A stretch of 64,000 bases of DNA, from the NCBI GenBank assembly GCA_045125245.1, contig JBGVNF010000136.1, forward strand, positions 1-64,000, given 5' to 3'. This stretch comes from SVEL01 sp045125245. Its GTDB lineage: Bacteria; Bacillota; Clostridia; Lachnospirales; Lachnospiraceae. Positions 18,537 through 26,963 of the stretch are shown here, in pieces. Under the pieces are notes generated by a model. The model was not told where the DNA came from, made no database searches, and saw only the letters and a list, made by a program, of their open reading frames with translations. The stretch's first letter is position 1. The number at the start of each line of letters is the position of its first letter. The position numbers and the translations under genes were made by a program.

Positions 18537-19381
18537 TGAAAAAGAAGAGAAAGATTTCGGATATTATTGTTACGCTTGTAATGACAGTTATGGCGTTGAC
18601 CTTCGTTTATCCAATATTTATGGTTTTAATTAACTCATTTAAGGATAATACTGCTATTTCTACAGATAGTGTATTTCAGTTGCCAGATGAAGCTAGCTTT
18701 GTAGGTTTAAAGAACTATATTTACGCTCTTGAAGCTAAGGGATTCTTTGACAGTTTTATATATAGCTTATTTATAACTGTATCTTCAGTTTTGGCTATTT
18801 GTATCTGTTGTTCAATGTGTGCATGGTTTATTACACGTGTTAAGGGTGTATTATCAAGTGCATTGTACTACTTATTTGTTTTCTCGATGGTAGTACCATT
18901 CCAGATGGTTATGTTTACATTGTCAAAGACAGCAGATAAGCTTGACTTTAACACACCATGGAATATTTGGATTATTTACTTGGGATTTGGTGCAGGCTTG
19001 GCGGTATTTATGTTTACAGGTTTCATGAAGACTATTCCGCTTGAAATCGAAGAGGCGGCGATGATTGATGGTTGTAATCCGCTTCAGACATATTTCAAGA
19101 TAGTTATGCCTATGCTTAAACCAACTATGGTATCAGTGGCTATTCTTGAGGCTATGTGGGTATGGAATGACTACTTACTTCCAACACTTGTACTTGATAT
19201 TAAGGAATATCAGACAATACCTATGCTTATCCAGACATCATTCAAGGGTGGTTATGGTAGAGTAGAGATGGGTGCGATGATGGCATGTATTATGCTTACA
19301 GTTATCCCAATCGTAATTGTTTATCTCTTAGGTCAGAAGCACATTATCAAGGGTGTTGCTGCAGGTGCTGTAAAGGGTTAA
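18536..19381 (+). CDS. malG: Maltodextrin ABC transporter permease, MalG-like
   Basis: 281 aa. Its ATG shares one base with the malF stop (TAATG), so translation is coupled. Six membrane segments are visible with the ATPase-contact loop EEAAMIDGCNPLQTYFKIVMP and the family C-terminus (QKHIIKGVAAGAVKG). It is the second half of the importer channel. Position between malF and malQ supports a maltodextrin substrate. Confidence 0.92.
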   Translation: MKKKRKISDIIVTLVMTVMALTFVYPIFMVLINSFKDNTAISTDSVFQLPDEASFVGLKNYIYALEAKGFFDSFIYSLFITVSSVLAICICCSMCAWFITRVKGVLSSALYYLFVFSMVVPFQMVMFTLSKTADKLDFNTPWNIWIIYLGFGAGLAVFMFTGFMKTIPLEIEEAAMIDGCNPLQTYFKIVMPMLKPTMVSVAILEAMWVWNDYLLPTLVLDIKEYQTIPMLIQTSFKGGYGRVEMGAMMACIMLTVIPIVIVYLLGQKHIIKGVAAGAVKG

Positions 19382-19399
19382 AAATTCTAAATTTAGATA

Positions 19400-20920
19400 A
19401 TGGGAGTGATTATTATCAGAGCAAGTGGTATTTTAATGCATTTGTCTTCGCTTCCTGCACCGTATGGCATAGGAACAATGGGACAATGTGCAAAAGATTT
19501 CGTAGATTTTTTAAAGAAAGCAGGACAGAAATACTGGCAGATTTTGCCAGTATGTCCTACTAGTTATGGTGATTCACCATATCAGTCTTTCTCTACATTT
19601 GCGGGGAATCCATATTTTATAGATTTGGATATGCTTAAAGAGGAAGGATTCTTAGAGCTTTCAGAATATAAAGATATTGACTGGGAGTGTGCACCATATA
19701 AGATAAATTATGGAGCACTTTATGAGAAGCGATATCCGCTTTTGAAGGTTGCATTTAAGCGTTTCGTGGATAAGCTTAACGATGCAGAAGATTTAAGAGA
19801 AGCCTATAAAGCGTTTTGCGATGAAAATAGTTTTTGGCTTGAAGATTATGCATTGTTTATGACTGTTAAGGGCTTAAATGATGGCGTGGCTTGGATAGAG
19901 TGGCCAGAGAATTTGAAAAAGAGAGAAGCTGCTTCTTTGGAGAAGGTAGTAGCGGAAAATAAAGAAGAGATAGAATTCTGGAAGTTCTTACAGTATTTCT
20001 TCTTCAAACAATGGAAAGAACTTCGTGCATATGCCAATGAAAATGGCGTATCCATTATAGGAGATTTGCCGATATACGTAGCACTTGATAGTGCAGATGT
20101 ATGGGCTAATCCACAGATGTTCCAGTTGGATGAAAATTTGGAGCCGACATTTGTGGCAGGCTGTCCACCAGATGGATTTTCAGCTACAGGTCAGTTGTGG
20201 GGAAATCCGTTATTCCGTTGGGATAAGATGGAAGAAGAGAACTTTGCATGGTGGATTAAGAGAATCGGATACGCATGCAAAATATATAATGTATTAAGAC
20301 TCGATCATTTTAGAGGTTTTGAAGCATATTATGCTATTCCATATGGAGATAAAGATGCATCTGGTGGTCACTGGGAACAGGGACCTGGCATAAAATTATT
20401 TGAAGCTTTGGAAAAGAGCGAAGGAAAGCTTAATATTATAGCAGAAGACTTAGGCTTTTTGACAGAACCAGTAAAGGAACTTCTTGCAAAAAGTGGTTTC
20501 CCAGGCATGAAGGTATTTGAACTTGGTTTTGATAGCAGAGACGATAACAGTATAGAATATGTTCCTCATAGCTTTAAGAAGCATTGTGTAGCTTATGTAG
20601 GAACTCATGATAATGATACTATACAGGGTTGGTTTACTTCTGCAGCTCCAGAGGATGTAAGATATGCACAGGAATATCTTAGTATGCCTACACTTACAGA
20701 AGGTCATTGGCATATGATGAAAGCATTATGGTCTACTGTGGCAGACTTAACTATCGTTCAGGCACAGGATTTATTTGGCTTAGGTTCGGAGAGTCGAATG
20801 AATATTCCTTCGACACTTGGTACAAACTGGTGTTGGAGAGCGGTAGAGGGCAGCTTTAGCGATAGCTTAGCTATGAGACTAAAGCATTTTATGGAACTCT
20901 ACAAGCGAGATGACCAATAA
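19400..20920 (+). CDS. malQ: 4-alpha-glucanotransferase (amylomaltase), GH77
   Basis: 506 aa. It matches MalQ: SGILMHLSSLPAPYGIG at the N-terminus, nucleophile Asp302 in LRLDHFRGFE, acid/base Glu349 in IIAEDLG and Asp404 in GTHDNDT. The cytoplasmic enzyme rearranges imported maltodextrins, releasing glucose. The start is odd: the ATG at 19400 has no ribosome site, while GGGAGTGA (19402-19409) lies inside the ORF and points to ATT/ATC codons at 19412-19417, immediately before the family's usual first residues (RASGIL). An unusual AUU/AUC start is therefore possible. The gene is 18 bp behind malG, in the same operon, and ends at a strong terminator. Confidence 0.92.
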   Translation: MGVIIIRASGILMHLSSLPAPYGIGTMGQCAKDFVDFLKKAGQKYWQILPVCPTSYGDSPYQSFSTFAGNPYFIDLDMLKEEGFLELSEYKDIDWECAPYKINYGALYEKRYPLLKVAFKRFVDKLNDAEDLREAYKAFCDENSFWLEDYALFMTVKGLNDGVAWIEWPENLKKREAASLEKVVAENKEEIEFWKFLQYFFFKQWKELRAYANENGVSIIGDLPIYVALDSADVWANPQMFQLDENLEPTFVAGCPPDGFSATGQLWGNPLFRWDKMEEENFAWWIKRIGYACKIYNVLRLDHFRGFEAYYAIPYGDKDASGGHWEQGPGIKLFEALEKSEGKLNIIAEDLGFLTEPVKELLAKSGFPGMKVFELGFDSRDDNSIEYVPHSFKKHCVAYVGTHDNDTIQGWFTSAAPEDVRYAQEYLSMPTLTEGHWHMMKALWSTVADLTIVQAQDLFGLGSESRMNIPSTLGTNWCWRAVEGSFSDSLAMRLKHFMELYKRDDQ

Positions 20921-20940
20921 ATATTAAACAAATTCTATAT

Positions 20941-20967
20941 CCCCCACCATTTATGGTGGGGGATTTT
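20941..20967 (+). terminator. Terminator of the maltodextrin operon
   Basis: A perfect 10-bp stem (CCCCCACCAT and its complement) with a 2-nt centre is followed by ATTTT. Its tail coincides with the left tip of the foldback element. Confidence 0.85.
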
Positions 20968-21640
20968 GCGCCCAATTCCCTTCCAGTCGTAGATTGCATA
21001 ATTCTCATTATCAGACCCACTAGGTTACTTGAAGATGATTTTCTAGCAAAAACTGTTATAGCTGCGTACGAAGTATCCATCTATTTTTTAGCGCATATGA
21101 GGGCTCCGATGATTTGCTTATATGCCCCTCTTGATACTAAGGCTGTGTGTATTTTCACTAAAAACACAACTAGCGAAGTGGTGTTCACAGGACAAGGACA
21201 ACTGATTCGATTTTCTATTTTCTAACACCCCACACCTCAAAACGCTTATTATCCGCCTGCCTACATAACTCATCGGCTTGGCTTATTATCTCTCGCGCAG
21301 CGAGAGGGCCAAGCCTCTTCAAACAAATTTCGGCAGGCGGGCGATTATTTTCGTTGTGGGGTGAAGAAAATATACGAAAATCTGCATATGTTGTCCTTTG
21401 CCCTGCGAACATCACTTAGCTATGTTGTGTTTTATTGAAAATATCACACAGTAATAAACTTGTATCAAGGGGGGCATTTAGCAAATCACGGGTTCTGACA
21501 TCTAGCGCTAAAAAGTAGATGGATATTCGTAGCAGCAATTCACGAACTTGCATAGAAAATCATCTCTAAAAACATTTATGGTTCTGATAATGAGAATTAT
21601 GTAAGGAATTTTGACGTGAAGGGAATTGGGCGCAAAATCC
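20961..21640. repeat. Foldback element copy 1, giant imperfect palindrome
   Basis: The element fills most of the 785-bp gap between malQ and the hydrogenase gene. Its tips are perfect 23-bp inverted repeats (20961-20983 and 21618-21640, containing TTGCGCCCAATTCCC). Inside them is a perfect 19-bp pair (20997-21015 and 21583-21601). The left arm continues to match the reverse complement of the right arm, at perhaps 70-75%, up to about 21215/21375. The apex is a ladder of perfect stems: CACCCCACA (21226/21355), CCGCCTGCC (21253/21332), GGCTTGGC (21275/21308) and CTCTCGC (21290/21300). The centre of symmetry is near 21299. No credible ORF. Segments recur at 60497-60874. It may be a structured RNA, or a non-autonomous mobile element with inverted ends. 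Confidence 0.85.
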
Positions 21641-21642
21641 AC

Positions 21643-21671
21643 TTGATTTTATGGTGCAGATGGGGTTTAAT
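21643..21671 (+). promoter_or_regulatory. Possible hydrogenase promoter
   Basis: TTGATT (21643-21648) and TTTAAT (21666-21671) are 17 bp apart, starting 3 bp outside the right tip of the foldback element. Spacing to the ATG is about 35 bp. Confidence 0.4.
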
Positions 21672-21705
21672 GGTATATAGAGAAATATAGAAAGGCTGTG
21701 AACTA

Positions 21706-23205
21706 ATGAGTAGTAGTATGAGAGGTATTGATACACCTGTAAGACAGAGAAGAAGAAGAATATTTAAGGAAGTAGCGAATCTTGCATATACATCCACAAA
21801 TCTTAAGGATGATATGGAAGCGTTGCCTTATAAGATAGTAGATTATGATGAGTCTATATATTGGGAGAGTGTATATAGAGAGCGTTCGATTACAAGAGAA
21901 CGTATTCGTCTTGCTATGGGTATGAGCCTTAGACCAGAAAATAGAGAGAAGCCAGGTCACCTTACACAGGGCTTAGAAGGAAGCGATATTGATGAGAAAT
22001 ATTACGAGCCACCATTGATGCAGGTTATTCCTTCGGCATGTAATGCGTGTCCGGAAAATGAGTATGAGGTAACAGATTCTTGTATGGGTTGTCTTGCACA
22101 TCCTTGTCAGAGTGTGTGTCCGGTTGGCGCTATTACTATGGTTAAGGGTAAGTCTGTTATAGATAAAGAAAAGTGTATTAAGTGTGGAAAATGTAAATCA
22201 GTATGTCCATACGACGCTATATGCCATAAGGAGCGTCCATGTAAAGCAGCCTGCGGTGTAAATGCGATTAAGCTTGATAGAGTGGGAAGAGCGGTTATAG
22301 ACAATGATATGTGCGTGTCATGTGGTCAGTGTATGGTAAGCTGTCCATTTGGTGCTATAGCAGATAAGTCGCAGATATTCCAGCTTATTAGAGCGATGCA
22401 GTCAGGAAGAAAGATTATAGCTCAGGTAGCACCAGCTTTCGTAGGACAGTTTGGCCCAAAGGTAACCCCTGATATGTTTAAGACAGCATTGAAGGAGCTT
22501 GGATTTGCAGATGTATATGAGACAGCTATCGGAGCTGATATGGGATGTATAGCAGAAGCAGAGCATTATGTAAAAGAGGTTGCTAGTGGAAAACAATCCT
22601 TTGCTCTTACATCGTGTTGTCCATCTTGGTCAGTAATGGCGAAGAATTTATTCCCAGAGACCATTGATAAGATTAGTAATGCGCTTACTCCAATGGTTGC
22701 TACAGCCCGTGTTATAAAGAAGGAGCATCCAGATGCATCAGTAGTATTTATAGGACCATGTGCGTCTAAGAAGCTTGAGGCAAGTAGAAGAACAGTTCGT
22801 TCAGATGTAGATTTTGTAATAACCTTTGAGGAACTTACCGGAATGTTTGAAGCCAAGGGAATTTTACTTGAAGAGATAAAGGCTATGGATGAAATGCAGG
22901 ATGCTACAGCTGCAGGTAGAGGATACGGTGTAGCAGGTGGTGTAGCCAATGCTATCAAGGATTGTATCGAGAAATATTATCCTGGAACAGAGGTAAAGAT
23001 AGAGCATGCAGAGAGTCTTGCTGAGTGTAAGAAGGTGCTTCTTAAGGCGAAGGCAGGAAAGATGAATGGATGTCTTATCGAAGGAATGGCTTGCCCTGGC
23101 GGATGTATCGCGGGAGCTGGAACAAATATTGCCATACCACAGGCTGTAAAGGAAGTAGATAAATTCAAAGCATCGGCTGAGAAGAAGCTTCCAGAGGGAC
23201 AGTAA
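21706..23205 (+). CDS. Monomeric [FeFe] hydrogenase
   Basis: 499 aa, no signal peptide. An N-terminal extension (1-100) with Cys-containing PSACNACPENEYEVTDSCMGC precedes ferredoxin-like clusters (CQSVCPVGA, CIKCGKCKSVCPYDAIC, CVSCGQCMVSCPFGA). The H-cluster domain follows: L1 TSCCPSW (about 302-308), L2 GPCASKKLEA and L3 EGMACPGGC. The PCxxKK form of L2 suggests the group B clade common in Clostridia, rather than well-studied group A enzymes. The cytoplasmic enzyme probably disposes of electrons from reduced ferredoxin as H2 during sugar fermentation. It stands in front of an ABC-F gene with only 5 bp between. Partner subunits and the maturases HydEFG are not in the window. Confidence 0.92.
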   Translation: MSSSMRGIDTPVRQRRRRIFKEVANLAYTSTNLKDDMEALPYKIVDYDESIYWESVYRERSITRERIRLAMGMSLRPENREKPGHLTQGLEGSDIDEKYYEPPLMQVIPSACNACPENEYEVTDSCMGCLAHPCQSVCPVGAITMVKGKSVIDKEKCIKCGKCKSVCPYDAICHKERPCKAACGVNAIKLDRVGRAVIDNDMCVSCGQCMVSCPFGAIADKSQIFQLIRAMQSGRKIIAQVAPAFVGQFGPKVTPDMFKTALKELGFADVYETAIGADMGCIAEAEHYVKEVASGKQSFALTSCCPSWSVMAKNLFPETIDKISNALTPMVATARVIKKEHPDASVVFIGPCASKKLEASRRTVRSDVDFVITFEELTGMFEAKGILLEEIKAMDEMQDATAAGRGYGVAGGVANAIKDCIEKYYPGTEVKIEHAESLAECKKVLLKAKAGKMNGCLIEGMACPGGCIAGAGTNIAIPQAVKEVDKFKASAEKKLPEGQ

Positions 23206-23210
23206 ATATT

Positions 23211-25037
23211 ATGAACTTATTAACTATAAAACAATTTTCAAAAGCGATTACAGATAAGGTATTATTTAAGGAGGCAGATTTCTCTCTTAATGAAGGAGAG
23301 AAAATCGGAGTCATCGGTGTGAATGGTACGGGAAAGTCTACGCTTTTAAAGATAATAGCAGGTGAAATGGAAACTGATGCGGGAGAGGTTATTAAGGCAA
23401 ATAAGGTGAAGATAAAATATTTGCCACAGAATCCAGAATTTCCTGCGGGTATAACTATATATGATTATGTCATATCATTAAATAAAAATGAGCACAATCA
23501 ATGGAATGTAGAAGGTGAAGCTAAAAATATATTAAATATTTTAGGTTTTACAGATTATGAGCTAATAGTAGATGATTTGTCTGGAGGACAAAGAAAGAGG
23601 GTAGCTTTGGCGGCGACATTATTAAGTGATTGTGATATTCTTATATTAGATGAGCCGACTAACCATTTAGATAGTTATATGTCGGCGTGGCTTGAAGATT
23701 ACCTTAAGAAGTCAAAAGCATCATTGATTATGGTTACACATGATAGATATTTTTTAGATCGGGTGTGTAATGGAATTGTAGAGATAGATGATGGGAAAAT
23801 ATATAGATATACAGGCGGTTACGAGAAATTCTTGGAAGAGAAGACCCTGAGAGAGGAAATATCCATTGCCTCAGAGAGAAAACGTCAAAGTATACTTAGA
23901 GTTGAACTTGAATGGATTAGAAGAGGCGCAAGGGCTAGAAGCACAAAGCAAAAAGCCCATATACAAAGATATGAGGCTTTAAGAGATATGGAGGGCCTAA
24001 AAGAAACAGAAAAGCTGCAGATGAGCTCTTTATCTAGTAGATTAGGCAACAAAACTATAGAATTGACCAATATTTCAAAAAGGTACGATAATAAACAATT
24101 GATTAAAGATTTTAGTTATATATTCTTAGCTAATGATAGAGTTGGAATAGTCGGAGAAAACGGATGCGGAAAATCTACTCTTATGAAAATCATTATGGGA
24201 GAGGTATTGCCAGATGAAGGAACAATAGAAATTGGTCAGACTGTGAAGATTGGATATTTTTCACAGGAAAATGAATATCTTCCTGAAGATATGAAGGTTA
24301 TTGATTATATAAGAGATACGGCAGAATTTGTGCAGACAGAGGATGGAACAGTGTCTGCCACAAAGATGCTTGAGAGATTTTTATTTAACAGCACACTTCA
24401 GTATCAGTTTATAAGTAAGCTTTCAGGTGGTGAAAAAAGAAGACTTTATTTGCTTAAGATTCTTATGGAAGCACCAAATGTGCTTATATTAGATGAGCCG
24501 ACAAATGATTTAGATATTTCTACAATGATGATACTTGAGGATTATTTAGATTCCTTTAATGGAATAGTGATATCTGTATCTCATGATAGATATTTTTTAA
24601 ATAGAATGGCTAATAGGATATTTGCATATGAAGAAGATGAGGCTACAGGTGAGGTTAATATAAAACAATACGAAGGAAATTATGATGATTATTTAGAAAA
24701 GAGTGGAATTAATCCTTATAATATTAACCTTAAGAAAGCAACTATAAAGGTGGATATAGAAAAGCCTAAGGAAAATGCTAAGCCAAAAAGTACAAAGCTT
24801 AAGATGTCTTATAATGAAATGCGCGAGTTTGAAAAGATAGATGAAGAAATAGCAACTCTTGAGATGAAGCTAGTAGAATTAGAGGATGAAATATCAAAGA
24901 ATGCAAGAGATTTCGTTAAGCTAAATCAATTAACCCGAGAAAAGGAAGAGACGGAAGAAAAGCTTTCGGAAAAGATGGAGCGCTGGGTATATCTAAATGA
25001 CTTAAATGATAGAATAAACGCATCAAATGGAACGTAA
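23211..25037 (+). CDS. ABC-F ATPase, Uup/EttA-like
   Basis: 608 aa, two ABC domains without membrane segments. Domain 1: GVNGTGKST, LSGGQRKR, LILDEPTNHLD. Domain 2: GENGCGKST, LSGGEKRR, LILDEPTNDLD. The connecting linker (about 230-290) and a C-terminal coiled coil of about 70 residues (EEIATLEMKLVELEDEIS) match the Uup subgroup, a housekeeping translation or replication-associated factor. In contrast to the Lsa-type protein at 7496, the C-terminal coiled coil is present and there is no attenuator leader. It follows the hydrogenase gene by 5 bp, which implies co-transcription without an obvious functional link. Confidence 0.9.
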   Translation: MNLLTIKQFSKAITDKVLFKEADFSLNEGEKIGVIGVNGTGKSTLLKIIAGEMETDAGEVIKANKVKIKYLPQNPEFPAGITIYDYVISLNKNEHNQWNVEGEAKNILNILGFTDYELIVDDLSGGQRKRVALAATLLSDCDILILDEPTNHLDSYMSAWLEDYLKKSKASLIMVTHDRYFLDRVCNGIVEIDDGKIYRYTGGYEKFLEEKTLREEISIASERKRQSILRVELEWIRRGARARSTKQKAHIQRYEALRDMEGLKETEKLQMSSLSSRLGNKTIELTNISKRYDNKQLIKDFSYIFLANDRVGIVGENGCGKSTLMKIIMGEVLPDEGTIEIGQTVKIGYFSQENEYLPEDMKVIDYIRDTAEFVQTEDGTVSATKMLERFLFNSTLQYQFISKLSGGEKRRLYLLKILMEAPNVLILDEPTNDLDISTMMILEDYLDSFNGIVISVSHDRYFLNRMANRIFAYEEDEATGEVNIKQYEGNYDDYLEKSGINPYNINLKKATIKVDIEKPKENAKPKSTKLKMSYNEMREFEKIDEEIATLEMKLVELEDEISKNARDFVKLNQLTREKEETEEKLSEKMERWVYLNDLNDRINASNGT

Positions 25038-25082
25038 TAAGTTAATAATAAATATGCATTAGGTGCAGAAAGGTAGTGTTAT

Positions 25083-26807
25083 ATGGAATATTCGGCTATT
25101 ACACATTATATGGAAAAGAGATATTGCTACGCCATAGAGAAGGGAAAGTTTGTTATTCGTATTGAGGTGAAGAAGGGAGATATGGAGCGAGTTGTGCTTC
25201 ATTGTAGGGACAAGTATATTCCACTTCAATTTCTTGATACTTCAGCATCATACGAGATGACAAAGGTGGCAAGTGGCAGATTTCATGATTATTATGAAGT
25301 GGTTATAGATATTGATTGTATATGTCTTAGATATCAGTTTGAACTTGTGGATAAGCAAGGTGTAACGACTTATTATGGTAATTATGATTTTTATGATGAG
25401 AAAATTGATAACATAGATAGAATGTTTGATTTGCCACAGAATCTTAGAGAAGAAGAGATGTACAAGGTTCCAGAGTGGGCTAAAAACAAGGTTGTATATC
25501 AGATATTTCCTTCTAGATATGCTACTACAGAGAAGATAAGTGAGAAGGAGTGGTACAAGACTCCTATGGGACCGAGAGATAATCTAAAGGGTAATCTTCG
25601 TGGAGTTATCAACACTCTAGAACGACTTAAGAGCATGGGAATTGACGTTTTGTATATGACGCCTATTTTTAAATCGAATTCGTCACATAAGTATGACACT
25701 ATAGATTATTATAAAATAGATGAAAGCTTTGGATGTGAAGAGGACCTAAAGGAATTGGTTGAAAAAGCTCATAATATGGGGATGAAGGTTATTTTAGATG
25801 GAGTGTTTAATCATACATCGCCTGAGTTTTTTGCATTTAAGGATATAGTGGAAAATAAGGAGAATTCAAGATATAAGGATTGGTATTATATAGACAGCTA
25901 TCCTGTAAAGCAGCCAACTAGAATGACTCGACCTAATTACAAAACATTTGCGTATTTTGGTGGAATGCCAAAGCTTAATCTTAATAATGAGGAGACAGCC
26001 GAGTACTTTATCAATGTAGGAAAATATTGGATAGAAAAATGTAATATAGATGGATGGCGTCTGGATGTTGGCGATGAGGTTGTTCATGAATTTTGGAAAA
26101 AATTCCGAAAAGCTATAAAGAGTGTTAAGGAAGATGCTTTTATTCTTGGAGAAATATGGCATTATGCAGGAGATTTCTTGGAAGGTGATGAGTGGGATTC
26201 TATTATGAATTACTCATTTTATTATAGTATGCAGGATTTCCTTTGTCATGAAACTATAACAGCTAGCAGATTTGTGGAAAATCTTGATTTTATGAGAGGA
26301 AGACTATATAGAGATATCAATTCTGTACTTCTTAATCTTATCGATAGTCACGATACTGCCAGATTCCTTCACGTGGCGTCTGAAAATAAAGCTAAGCTTA
26401 AATTAGCCGCAGCATTACAGCTTCTCTTGCCGGGAATGCCGATGATATATTATGGAGATGAGTACGGTATGACTGGAGGAAATGATCCGGATTGTAGAAG
26501 AGGTATGGTGTGGGATGAAAAATATCAGGACCATGACGTGTATAAGTGGTATTGCAATCTTATAAAGGCAAGAAAAGAAAATTTGGCTCTGACAGAAGGA
26601 GAGCTAGTAAGCTGTAAGACTGACGATGAAAATGGATTAATAGAGATGGTAAGAACTCTTGATGGTAAAGAGGTTGTGGCTGTCTTTAATGGAAGAAACA
26701 AGTCAGTGTCGCTTAGTGAATATAGTGGAATGAAAGATTTGATTACAGGGGAAATATTTAGTGGCGAACTTGGTTCCTATGGAGCAGCTCTTTTTTTTAC
26801 TAACTAG
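25083..26807 (+). CDS. Cytoplasmic GH13 alpha-glucosidase, neopullulanase/cyclomaltodextrinase type
   Basis: 574 aa with no signal peptide. The first 120 residues look like a CBM34-type N-terminal domain, which in this family makes the dimer and shapes the pocket. The catalytic barrel has DGVFNHTSPEF, nucleophile Asp328 (GWRLDVGDEV), acid/base Glu357 (ILGEIWH) and Asp424 (LIDSHDTAR), and MPMIYYGDEYGMTGGNDPDCRRGM. It hydrolyses imported maltodextrins or cyclodextrins in the cytoplasm, complementing MalQ. It lies 45 bp after the ABC-F gene and ends at a terminator. Maltogenic amylase is an equally good name; the exact bond specificity cannot be told. Confidence 0.9.
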   Translation: MEYSAITHYMEKRYCYAIEKGKFVIRIEVKKGDMERVVLHCRDKYIPLQFLDTSASYEMTKVASGRFHDYYEVVIDIDCICLRYQFELVDKQGVTTYYGNYDFYDEKIDNIDRMFDLPQNLREEEMYKVPEWAKNKVVYQIFPSRYATTEKISEKEWYKTPMGPRDNLKGNLRGVINTLERLKSMGIDVLYMTPIFKSNSSHKYDTIDYYKIDESFGCEEDLKELVEKAHNMGMKVILDGVFNHTSPEFFAFKDIVENKENSRYKDWYYIDSYPVKQPTRMTRPNYKTFAYFGGMPKLNLNNEETAEYFINVGKYWIEKCNIDGWRLDVGDEVVHEFWKKFRKAIKSVKEDAFILGEIWHYAGDFLEGDEWDSIMNYSFYYSMQDFLCHETITASRFVENLDFMRGRLYRDINSVLLNLIDSHDTARFLHVASENKAKLKLAAALQLLLPGMPMIYYGDEYGMTGGNDPDCRRGMVWDEKYQDHDVYKWYCNLIKARKENLALTEGELVSCKTDDENGLIEMVRTLDGKEVVAVFNGRNKSVSLSEYSGMKDLITGEIFSGELGSYGAALFFTN

Positions 26808-26826
26808 GTTATTTGGGATTTTTGAT

Positions 26827-26860
26827 AAAGACGTTACCTTAGGGTAATGTCTTTATTTTA
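26827..26860 (+). terminator. Terminator after the GH13 gene
   Basis: A 12-bp stem (AAAGACGTTACC with GGTAATGTCTTT, one G-U) and 4-nt loop are followed by ATTTTATATT. Confidence 0.8.
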
Positions 26861-26862
26861 TA

Positions 26863-26899
26863 TTGACTTTTTGACTGTAAAGTGATACTTTAATAGTTA
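26863..26899 (+). promoter_or_regulatory. Tandem overlapping promoters
   Basis: Two TTGACT boxes 8 bp apart each have a possible -10 after exactly 17 bp: TTGACT 26863 with TACTTT 26886, and TTGACT 26871 with TAGTTA 26894. They would drive the acyl-CoA synthetase gene. Confidence 0.5.
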
Positions 26900-26963
26900 A
26901 TAGATTTAAAGCGGTAAAGCGAATGAATCAAATAATAGAATGTATTGGAAGGAAATAATAGTT

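Noticed and set aside
20953..21225. 90-codon open frame in the left arm of foldback copy 1
   Set aside because: It has no ribosome site, matches no family, lies within the palindrome, and is broken in copy 2, so it is a by-product of the repeat.
20961..21640. Foldback element as a group II intron, retron or insertion sequence
   Set aside because: No reverse transcriptase or transposase frame occurs and I see no domain V hairpin of a group II intron. A retron would need a nearby reverse transcriptase, absent in the window. A non-autonomous mobile element remains open.
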